From: Bacillota bacterium
Lineage (GTDB): Bacteria; Bacillota; Clostridia; Christensenellales; CAG-138
Direction: 5' to 3'
Length of the DNA: 12,363 nucleotides
Assembly (NCBI GenBank): GCA_023426265.1
Contig: JAFABA010000003.1
Coordinates: 1-12,363, forward strand
The notes below the pieces were generated by a model. That model did no database searches, had not been told where the DNA came from, and saw only the letters and a list, made by a program, of their open reading frames with translations. The position numbers and the translations under genes were made by a program. How positions within the stretch are numbered: position 1 is the first letter of the stretch; each line of letters begins with the position of its first letter. Of this stretch, positions 7,576 to 12,363 are shown piece by piece.

Positions 7576-7597
7576 GAGTGTGCCAAGTTTTATTGTC
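7550..7597. promoter_or_regulatory. Operator-like 16-bp inverted repeat spanning the promoter
   Basis: GACAACAAAACTTGGC (7550-7565) and its inverted copy GCCAAGTTTTATTGTC (7582-7597) match at 15 of 16 positions and are separated by 16 bp that contain the -10 box. The left arm covers the end of the -35 box and the spacer, and the right arm covers the expected transcription start. A dimeric repressor bound to both arms would block RNA polymerase. The XRE protein encoded in the same operon is the obvious candidate ligand (inference). Confidence 0.7.
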
Positions 7598-7622
7598 GCT
7601 ATTCTATTGAATGGAGGTCAGT

Positions 7623-7931
7623 ATGAAAAAGGAAGAAGTATTGGAGAGAAGCAGAAACGAAAAAAAAGACGAAGGAAAAGAATTCATTTTTGATCAAGGC
7701 AGAAAAAGCGGTGTCATCGGCATGCTGGTTATCTTCGTTATTTTGGCTGGTTTCAATCTGTACCATAACCATCAAGAAACCAATTTTGCGCTAATAGCCA
7801 TGTTTTTTGGGTATCTGGGTTGTGAAAGTCTCGGGATATATCGTATCACGAAAAAGAAAATAGAATTATTGAAGCTCATAATGGGGTGTATTGTAAGCGT
7901 TTCTTTTTTTGTAATGTACCTTGTAGGATAA
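7623..7931 (+). CDS. Small membrane protein, DUF6442-like
   Basis: A 102-residue protein: a charged N-terminal segment beginning MKKEEVLERSRNEKKDEGKE, then three hydrophobic segments (about 31-45, 54-72 and 82-101) separated by short polar loops, with KKK between the second and third. The start KKEE(V/I)LE+SR-E and the three-helix layout resemble the DUF6442 family, usually found beside a small XRE regulator; this is recognition from memory and moderately sure. ATG 7623 is preferred because GGAGGT lies 5 nt upstream; the ATG at 7611 overlaps that site. The gene is clearly more A-rich than its neighbours. It is the first gene of a two-gene operon and the XRE gene begins 5 nt after its stop. 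Function unknown; perhaps it controls or is controlled by the regulator. Confidence 0.75.
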   Translation: MKKEEVLERSRNEKKDEGKEFIFDQGRKSGVIGMLVIFVILAGFNLYHNHQETNFALIAMFFGYLGCESLGIYRITKKKIELLKLIMGCIVSVSFFVMYLVG

Positions 7932-7936
7932 AATCA

Positions 7937-8146
7937 ATGAACGAACAACTGGTTTTAAAAAACAAACTGCGCGAATCAAGATCAGAACAAAAATTATCGC
8001 AAGCGCAATTGGCGGAATTGGTGGGCGTTTCAAGAAATACGATCAGCTCTATTGAAACAGGACAGTTTAACCCTACCGCGAAACTGGCTCTGATTTTATG
8101 CATTGCGTTGGACAAAAAGTTTGAAGAGCTGTTTTATTTTGATTAA
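7937..8146 (+). CDS. Small XRE-family transcriptional regulator
   Basis: A 69-residue protein consisting almost only of a helix-turn-helix domain of the XRE/Cro type: LSQAQLAELVG (20-30) as the first helix and SRNTISSIETG (32-42) as turn and recognition helix, followed by the FNPTAKLALILCIALDKKFEELF tail typical of the short Firmicutes regulators. It binds DNA as a dimer. The ATG at 7937 starts 5 nt after the DUF6442-like stop, with only a weak TAGGAT ribosome site, so it is likely coupled to that gene. It probably represses its own operon through the inverted repeat at 7550-7597 (inference). Like its partner it is AT-rich compared with the flanks. A strong terminator follows. Confidence 0.88.
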   Translation: MNEQLVLKNKLRESRSEQKLSQAQLAELVGVSRNTISSIETGQFNPTAKLALILCIALDKKFEELFYFD

Positions 8147-8165
8147 TAAATTGCCTGCTCAAATT

Positions 8166-8205
8166 AACGAGCGTGATTTGATCCCTCAAATCACGCTCGT
8201 TTTTT
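8166..8205 (+). terminator. Terminator of the DUF6442-like/XRE operon
   Basis: A perfect 16-bp stem (8166-8181 and 8186-8201) with TCCC loop runs into six T residues. The stem is symmetrical enough to serve the convergent hydrolase gene (stop at 8233) from the other side as well. Confidence 0.88.
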
Positions 8206-8230
8206 ATTTGGCTTGTGCGCGGCAACAGAA
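8200..8230 (+). repeat. Degenerate direct repeat, right copy
   Basis: TTTTTTATTTGG (8200-8211) followed after 5 nt by GCGCGGCAACAGAA (8217-8230), matching the copy at 7425-7460 with one mismatch in each block. It ends 2 nt before the stop codon of the hydrolase gene. Confidence 0.5.
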
Positions 8231-8232
8231 CG

Positions 8233-8883
8233 TCAAAGCTGACGGAACTCTTTTAAGACCCTTTCGAATATTCCCTTTTCAAGCACAACGTTATGCCCCG
8301 AGACGCAGGTATCAAAGTCGATGGCCTGGTACTTCAATATGGTATCGATGTACACCTGCTTTTCCGTATCGACATTGGGCACGATCTCGCTTAAATTATC
8401 GCCGATGTTGTCCCCGACGTCCAATACTTTCTCCTCTTCATCCAGCACGCTGATGGAATCTGCGGTATGCCCGGGCGTATAGAATATCCTGATTTTATCG
8501 TCCGGAAAATACAGCGCGTCGTCAAACACCAGATTGGGTAAGCACAGCTCCGTAACGCCAAATAGGTACTGCCCGCTTCTGTCCAGCATGCTTTCCCATT
8601 TCTCCGCAATCAATTTTCTGCACAGCGTATGGGAGATGATCGGGCAATCCTTAAACACATGGTTTCCCCAGATATGGTCCCAATGGTAGTGCGTATTGAT
8701 AACGATGACCGGGTTCTTATTCCCTTCCAAGTACTCCCGAATGGGTGCGACGCTCAAGGACCCCAGGCCCGTATCGATAAGGTAATTGTATTTGTTCCCC
8801 ATAATCAGGTGGATGTTCAAATCCCAATCCGTAACGGGAAATTTGAATATAACGTTTCTGCTTTTTATCCTCTCGATCTTCAT
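8233..8883 (-). CDS. Metallo-beta-lactamase-fold hydrolase (glyoxalase II-like)
   Basis: A 216-residue MBL-fold metal-dependent hydrolase. It has the signature H65-Y-H67-W-D69-H70 that binds two metal ions, plus H139 in TPGHTADS, D158 in DVGD (the bridging Asp) and H197 in SGH. All ligands for a binuclear zinc or iron centre are present. The compact size and TPGHT/SGH motifs fit the glyoxalase II-like subgroup of small hydrolases, which includes thioester hydrolases and lactonases. The substrate cannot be told from sequence. No signal peptide, so cytoplasmic. The ATG (8881-8883) is preceded on the reverse strand by AAGGGG, 8 nt away. It is transcribed in the same direction as the tRNA-Arg upstream, but a terminator separates them. 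TTTGACTG occurs twice upstream (reverse strand, 8973-8980 and 9003-9010), but I could not pair either with a good -10 box. Confidence 0.88.
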   Translation of the reverse strand: MKIERIKSRNVIFKFPVTDWDLNIHLIMGNKYNYLIDTGLGSLSVAPIREYLEGNKNPVIVINTHYHWDHIWGNHVFKDCPIISHTLCRKLIAEKWESMLDRSGQYLFGVTELCLPNLVFDDALYFPDDKIRIFYTPGHTADSISVLDEEEKVLDVGDNIGDNLSEIVPNVDTEKQVYIDTILKYQAIDFDTCVSGHNVVLEKGIFERVLKEFRQL

Positions 8884-9020
8884 AAGGCTGTCCCCTTATC
8901 TTTGTAGATTTCGGCAGACCCACATTGGAATGGCGATTCCCCGATATTTCTTTCGATTTTCTGTCTGCACTGCAGTCAAACAGGATCTCTTTGATAAGTA
9001 TACAGTCAAAAATGAGAAAA

Positions 9021-9056
9021 GGAACAGATAAATTTCCCATTGAAATTATCTGTTCC
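9021..9056 (-). terminator. Terminator of the tRNA-Arg gene
   Basis: A long stem (9021-9036 and 9042-9056, 15 pairs with one bulged A) begins 5 nt beyond the tRNA CCA end and is followed on the reverse strand by TTTTCTCATTTTT. Confidence 0.75.
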
Positions 9057-9060
9057 TCTT

Positions 9061-9137
9061 TGGCGCGCCCGACACGATTCGAACGTGCGACCTACAGAGT
9101 CGGAGTCTGTCGCTCTATCCAACTGGGCTACGGGCGC
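9061..9137 (-). tRNA. tRNA-Arg (anticodon CCG), CCA encoded
   Basis: On the reverse strand this 77-nt sequence folds into a full cloverleaf: 7-bp acceptor stem GCGCCCG/CGGGCGC, D arm GCCC-AGTTGGATA-GAGC, anticodon arm ACAGA-CTCCGAC-TCTGT, 5-nt variable loop, T arm with the TTCGAAT loop, discriminator G and genomic CCA (9061-9063). The anticodon CCG is at 9101-9103 (reverse strand) and reads CGG arginine codons. One pair of the D stem, position 12-23 (bases 9126 and 9114), is C-A instead of the usual pair. That may be a natural variation, a sequencing error, or tolerated by the tertiary structure. Confidence 0.95.
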
Positions 9138-9149
9138 AAGTCCCAGTCG

Positions 9150-9178
9150 ATTATAACACAACGCAAAAAGGAAAGCAA
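9150..9178 (-). promoter_or_regulatory. Promoter of tRNA-Arg
   Basis: On the reverse strand TTGCTT (9173-9178), a 17-nt spacer and TATAAT (9150-9155) preceded by TGT form a strong extended promoter. The -10 box ends 12 nt before the tRNA 5' end. Confidence 0.75.
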
Positions 9179-9230
9179 AGCCCCAAAATGAAATCCGCTC
9201 TGTTCTAAATATAGAAACCCGAAGATCATT

Positions 9231-9301
9231 TATGGAAAGTATGCTTGACATAAGTGTAGTATTGTAGTATTTTGATATGGAAAGCTTACTTTCCATATCA
9301 A
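9231..9301. promoter_or_regulatory. Operator-like palindrome plus upstream half-site
   Basis: A perfect 13-bp inverted repeat, TTGATATGGAAAG (9272-9284) and CTTTCCATATCAA (9289-9301), has only a 4-bp spacer and starts at the -10 box. The core TATGGAAAG occurs three times: 9231-9239 just upstream of the -35 box, 9276-9284, and inverted at 9289-9297. The upstream and downstream direct copies are 45 bp apart, close to four helical turns. This fits an autoregulatory operator of the XRE protein encoded immediately downstream, possibly with looping (inference). Confidence 0.7.
9245..9273 (+). promoter_or_regulatory. Promoter of the second XRE/membrane-protein operon
   Basis: A consensus TTGACA (9245-9250), a 17-nt spacer and TATTTT (9268-9273). 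The -10 box overlaps the start of the palindrome at 9272-9301, and the -35 box lies 5 nt after an upstream half-site, so the promoter sits between operator-like elements. Confidence 0.6.
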
Positions 9302-9318
9302 CCTGGGAGGGCGATCCG

Positions 9319-9525
9319 TTGAAAAACAGGCTGGAAGAAATACGCAGGCAGCGTGGCATCAAGCAGGAAGAACTGGCGGCGGCCCTGGAGGTATCCCGGC
9401 AGACGATCGGCTCGCTGGAAAACGGCAGGTATAACCCCTCCATATTGCTTGCCTTCAAAATTGCGCGCTATTTTGAGATGTCCATTGAAGGGATTTTTAT
9501 CTATGAGGAGGAAAGCCATGAATAA
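9319..9525 (+). CDS. Small XRE-family transcriptional regulator (TTG start)
   Basis: A 68-residue XRE/Cro-type repressor of the short Firmicutes class: first helix KQEELAAALE (15-24), recognition helix SRQTIGSLENG (26-36), then the NPSILLAFKIARYFEMSIEGIF tail. I place the start at TTG 9319 because GGGAGGG at 9305-9311 is 7 nt upstream and the protein then begins KNRLEEIRRQRG as in its relatives. The in-frame ATG at 9277 lies inside the operator palindrome and has no ribosome site. It overlaps the next gene by 8 nt (ATGAATAA), so the two are translationally coupled. It probably represses its own promoter via the 9231-9301 sites. It is clearly a different subtype from the regulator at 7937. Confidence 0.88.
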   Translation: MKNRLEEIRRQRGIKQEELAAALEVSRQTIGSLENGRYNPSILLAFKIARYFEMSIEGIFIYEEESHE

Positions 9526-9934
9526 GAAACGCGTATTTGCCATTGCGGCGTTATTGCTGAGCTTATGCTGTATCGGGGCAAGTTTCTATTTTGACGGTGA
9601 AGCTACGAAAACCATCGCCGGGACTTTAATCGGCATTGGAGGCGGGTTGTTTGGCATGAGCGTCTCCATCCTCGTAACACAGCACGTGGAGCGCAATCAT
9701 CCCGAACTTGAGAAACAGAAGAAAATTGAATATAAGGATGAGCGAAACGCGATGATCCGCAACCGCGCAAAGGCCAAAGCGGGCGATATTACGCAGTGGC
9801 TCATCATGGCGATCGCTTATCTGAACATACTCATTTCCGCCCCACTTTGGATGACGTTGGCGATTGTAGCGGTATATGCGGGCTATAACATCATCGGCAT
9901 GGTTTTAATGAGCAAATATCAGAACGAACTATAG
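9518..9934 (+). CDS. Four-helix membrane protein partnered with XRE regulator
   Basis: A 138-residue integral membrane protein with hydrophobic segments at about 5-23, 32-55, 92-109 and 111-131, so probably four helices. The loop between the second and third pairs (about 56-88) is highly charged and contains KDERNAMIRNRAKAKA. A DER-N followed by I-R-x-+-A-x-x-K-A is seen in small Clostridia membrane proteins of the DUF2178-like type that are encoded with short XRE regulators; the family name is a moderate guess. GAGGAGG (9505-9511) lies 6 nt before the ATG, inside the regulator gene, and the reading frames overlap by 8 nt. It may sense membrane state or a ligand and signal to the regulator, or simply be its target. 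I see no terminator after it. Confidence 0.72.
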   Translation: MNKKRVFAIAALLLSLCCIGASFYFDGEATKTIAGTLIGIGGGLFGMSVSILVTQHVERNHPELEKQKKIEYKDERNAMIRNRAKAKAGDITQWLIMAIAYLNILISAPLWMTLAIVAVYAGYNIIGMVLMSKYQNEL

Positions 9935-10042
9935 CCCAACCCGTCTGGAACAAACTTACAATTTCCTGCAATCGAAAGCATGGCGCGTTTTCCTGCCTCA
10001 TATGAATAAGGTGATACCATGTGAAGGATAGGTGTGAGATAA

Positions 10043-11167
10043 TTGAACGAATACATCGTGCAGCCGGGCGATACCATATATTCCATTGCCAGGAAGCATG
10101 GCATGACAACGCGCCAGCTTGTGTCCGTCAATCCAGGGATCACTGGGCGCGCGCTTGTAATAGGCGAGAGGATTCAGCTGCCGCCGTTCCCCCAAGGACG
10201 TCCCTCGATTGAAACCAACGGCTACGTCTACCCCAGTGCCGATGAGACGTACCTGCGCGAGGTTTTACCCTACCTGACGTATTTAAGCATCGTCGGCAAC
10301 CGGATTACGCTGCCCGGGCGTCTGGTTGGCGTAAACAATATGCAAATGATAGAAACCGCCCGGCAATTTAAAGTTGCGCCTATAATGGTCGTATCCAACA
10401 CATCCGAAAGCGGATTGTATTCCAGCGCGCTGGTTCACACCGTACTGGGCAACCCCGCGACCAGACAACGGCTTATTTCTGAAATTGTGGCGGCCGTAAA
10501 CGAAAACAATTATTATGGCGCCAATATCGATTTTGAGTTTGTTACCCCGGAGAATTTTTCAGCATACATCAGTTTTATACAAGAGCTGCAAGACATGCTG
10601 CACGCGCAAAACCATCAACTGTTCATTGTTATTCGGATCGCAACGATTTTGAGCGAAGAGAGCACCCTGGCGCAGCTGCTTTCGCCAGCGGAATATGAAA
10701 CATTGGCCGACCGGTTCCTCATCCGAACCAACGAATGGGCCTGCAATGTCAATCTGGAAGTGCCGGTATTAGACCTGGCGCAGCAGGCGATGGATTTTGC
10801 AACGGAACTCGTTCCCGAATGGAAGCTCATCATAGGAGTCCCCAACTGCTGCTTCTACTCGCAACCGCTTATTCAGCCCCAAACGCCGCCTGCTTTATTG
10901 ACCATTGTGGAGGCGGAGCGCATTGCCACCCAGGTAGGCGCAAGTTTTCAGATGGATTCCCGGACCGGCACGATGTACTTCAGCTATACCGATAATATGG
11001 GCAATGAAACCATCGTCTGGTGCGCCAACAGATGCACGAGCCAATCCATTTTGGAGTTGGTAAGGATCTACGGTTTAGGCGGAGTCAGCTTCCGCATGAT
11101 TGATGATTTCCCCATTACGGATTATCAATCGCTCAATGCGATGTTCAATATCCGGAAGGTGATGTAG
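10043..11167 (+). CDS. LysM-GH18 protein, spore cortex glucosidase-like (YaaH/SleL family), divergent active site
   Basis: A 374-residue protein with one N-terminal LysM peptidoglycan-binding motif (about 2-46: YIVQPGDTIYSIARKHG...GITGRALVIGERIQLP) followed by a glycoside hydrolase 18 barrel. No signal peptide is present, as in YaaH/SleL, which are made in the mother cell and assembled on the spore, where they cut N-acetylglucosaminyl bonds in the cortex. The GH18 catalytic motif is seen as GANIDFEFV with D163 and the acid E165, but the leading Asp of the family's D-G-x-N-x-D-x-E is Tyr158. The MTYEW signature is replaced by RTNEW (228-232), the VWFEDARS segment by VWCANRCTS, and the GVSYW end by GVSFR. 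Six Cys residues are present. The start is TTG 10043, directly after an in-frame TAA, with AGGTG about 8 nt upstream. It may be an altered enzyme or a binding protein. Confidence 0.85.
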   Translation: MNEYIVQPGDTIYSIARKHGMTTRQLVSVNPGITGRALVIGERIQLPPFPQGRPSIETNGYVYPSADETYLREVLPYLTYLSIVGNRITLPGRLVGVNNMQMIETARQFKVAPIMVVSNTSESGLYSSALVHTVLGNPATRQRLISEIVAAVNENNYYGANIDFEFVTPENFSAYISFIQELQDMLHAQNHQLFIVIRIATILSEESTLAQLLSPAEYETLADRFLIRTNEWACNVNLEVPVLDLAQQAMDFATELVPEWKLIIGVPNCCFYSQPLIQPQTPPALLTIVEAERIATQVGASFQMDSRTGTMYFSYTDNMGNETIVWCANRCTSQSILELVRIYGLGGVSFRMIDDFPITDYQSLNAMFNIRKVM

Positions 11168-11201
11168 GGTTCTTTTAAGTTCGGGAAACTCAACGAACCC
11201 T
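11166..11201. terminator. Possible shared hairpin between two convergent genes
   Basis: AGGGTTC (11166-11172) pairs with GAACCCT (11195-11201), with an inner AGTT/AACT pair (11178-11181 and 11187-11190). The 32-bp gap between the converging genes is almost all hairpin, and both stop codons fall partly inside the stem. U-tracts are poor, so strength is doubtful. Confidence 0.4.
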
Positions 11202-12363
11202 ATTGCCTCTTAAGGGTATATGTCTTGCCGTTTGAGAACACGTAGGCCTCCATTGTGTCTTTGCCAGGAAAGGAAAAACGTACAATATCGATCCAGCCGC
11301 GGCTGCCATATTCAATAGAATATACAAGGTCTTCAATTACACAGGAATAAGTTCCATAGAAATAGCCAAAATCATCGGTTACTGAAAAATCATCATCTCT
11401 AATTTTGACGTTAAAATATCGGCCGTCCCCTTTCCACGAGCCAACCAAAAAATAGAATATAAATGAATCGCATAAGATAATCTTCTGCGCCGGCTTAAAC
11501 TGCCAAAACCTGGTCAACTGTCTGCTCGTCTCCGCCCAGTCGATTGTGCTGTCCGCCAATAATGTACAGACCTCAATATAGCGATTGCTATCTTCCATCA
11601 CCGGGCTATGCAAGAAATAATACTGCGCTTTTGTTAAATATGATTCATACAGGCCATCCGCTCCGGGCAGATCAGAATTTGGATATCCATCCTGGTGAAG
11701 CTCCACGATTTTATCAAACCACCGAACGCCTTCCTCATAAACCGCATTGTCAACCAAAACAACCATTTTATTCGCATCGGAATATCCGTAAATGGAGTAA
11801 AGCAAATCCTTTGCGACATCAATCCTGATATCGTATCGATCCTCCGGGTCCGCTTTTATGAAGCGTTCGTAAATATCCACGGCCTTTTGGTAAATCGATT
11901 CTTTCGCCATGTCGCTCGCATCGCGGTAATTGGAGTCGGCAAGCTTTTCAAATACGCGCCGCGCCCCATCATATTGCTTTTCCTTTAAGAGATCGGACGC
12001 CCTTTGGTATTCACACTCAAGCGCCATATTCCTTGCATCGGAATAGTCGCCCAACGCCTCGAACGCTTTCTTTGCGTCGGCATAATCGCCGGTTTCAAGC
12101 ACCGCCAGCGCTTTTTGGTAATCGCATTCCTGCGCCATTTCCTTTGCGTTTCGGTAATCGTCCAGGGAAACAAACCGCTCCTTTGCCTCATCGTAATACC
12201 CAAGCTCAAGGAAATAAGCCGAATTGATGTAATAGGCCAGTTCCTTTGTGTCCTGATACATCATGAGGGTGCCGGTAATCGAATCGCGCGCAGCCGCGTA
12301 ATTTTCCTGATCCAAATACCTGATCGCCTGCCGGTAGCGAATGCCGTTGACCATCCAGATGGT
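11200..12363 (-). CDS. TPR-like repeat protein with C-terminal beta-rich domain, 5' end outside window
   Basis: At least 387 codons of a leftward gene; the frame stays open to the window edge, so the ATG at 12352-12354 is probably internal. Residues numbered from that ATG: about 4 tandem repeats of 34-38 residues lie at 5-160, each reading Y-x-x-A-x-x-L-x-x-x-x-Y-x-x-A-x-x-x-F-x-x-L-(G/A)-D-Y-x-D-A-x-x-M-A. Examples are YQKALAVLETGDYADAKKAF (79-98) and the next at 116. These are helical TPR-like repeats common in Firmicutes proteins that also carry zinc ribbons or membrane anchors, which might lie in the missing 5' part. Residues about 165-300 are helical with several Tyr/Phe and no known motif. 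Residues 303-384 (FLVGSWKGDGRYF onward) look like a small beta-barrel with a G-x-W start, similar in style to lipocalin-like domains. Function unknown. Confidence 0.75.
   Translation of the reverse strand, partial: TIWMVNGIRYRQAIRYLDQENYAAARDSITGTLMMYQDTKELAYYINSAYFLELGYYDEAKERFVSLDDYRNAKEMAQECDYQKALAVLETGDYADAKKAFEALGDYSDARNMALECEYQRASDLLKEKQYDGARRVFEKLADSNYRDASDMAKESIYQKAVDIYERFIKADPEDRYDIRIDVAKDLLYSIYGYSDANKMVVLVDNAVYEEGVRWFDKIVELHQDGYPNSDLPGADGLYESYLTKAQYYFLHSPVMEDSNRYIEVCTLLADSTIDWAETSRQLTRFWQFKPAQKIILCDSFIFYFLVGSWKGDGRYFNVKIRDDDFSVTDDFGYFYGTYSCVIEDLVYSIEYGSRGWIDIVRFSFPGKDTMEAYVFSNGKTYTLKRQ

Noticed and set aside
9061..9137. tRNA-Arg as an integration site for a mobile element
   Set aside because: No integrase is present and I see no copy of the tRNA 3' end elsewhere in the window.
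8925..9191. Forward-strand open frame with TRFERATYRVG over the tRNA
   Set aside because: That peptide pattern is the well-known false translation of a tRNA antisense strand.
9990..10042. Sporulation sigma-factor promoter upstream of the LysM-GH18 gene (CATATGAAT at about 9999)
   Set aside because: It vaguely resembles a sigma-E -10 box, but no acceptable -35 lies at the right distance.
1..12363. CRISPR array, transposase, integrase or toxin-antitoxin pair
   Set aside because: No regularly spaced repeats and no recognisable recombinase. The XRE/membrane pairs were considered as toxin-antitoxin systems, but the membrane proteins have three or four helices and lack typical small-toxin features.

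Overview
The window looks like chromosome of a spore-forming, low-to-mid-GC Clostridia-type Firmicute. The evidence is the cotJC spore-coat gene at the left edge, the conserved dnaX-ybaB-recR block, a LysM/GH18 spore-cortex-type glucosidase homologue without a signal peptide, Firmicutes-type lipoprotein and XRE regulators, strong AGGAGG-type ribosome sites and tRNA-encoded CCA. Species cannot be fixed from the sequence.

Layout, left to right. 1-410: 3' end of cotJC. 411-700: a GC-rich, hairpin-dense intergenic element with imperfect terminal inverted repeats, ending at the terminator of a leftward PLP aminotransferase (701-1888). A leftward promoter at 1946-1974 separates that gene from the rightward block dnaX (2091-3800), ybaB/ebfC (3879-4217) and recR (4221-4820); ybaB has its own consensus promoter and is probably translationally coupled to recR. 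5007-6044: a lipoprotein made of two copies of one domain. 6227-7390: a PlsC-type acyltransferase with a zinc-ribbon and a C-terminal beta-rich extension.

The accessory part is 7431-9934. It holds two unrelated-looking small regulator/membrane-protein pairs, each under a strong promoter embedded in a long inverted repeat. Module 1 (7548-8205) is a DUF6442-like membrane protein followed by an XRE repressor. It is AT-richer than its surroundings and lies between two degenerate direct repeats, which suggests insertion. Module 2 (9231-9934) is an XRE regulator with a TTG start, overlapping by 8 nt a four-helix membrane protein. Between them are a leftward metallo-beta-lactamase-fold hydrolase (8233-8883) and a leftward tRNA-Arg(CCG) gene (9061-9137) with its own promoter and terminator.

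The right end has a LysM-GH18 protein (10043-11167) whose catalytic Glu is kept but whose other signature residues have changed. It is convergent with a leftward repeat protein (11200 to the window edge) built of about 35-residue Y/A/LGDY repeats plus a C-terminal beta-rich domain.

The dnaX-ybaB-recR genes act together in replication and repair. The two XRE/membrane modules are probably self-regulating units sensing something at the membrane. The other genes look independent. I see no CRISPR array, transposase, integrase or rRNA.
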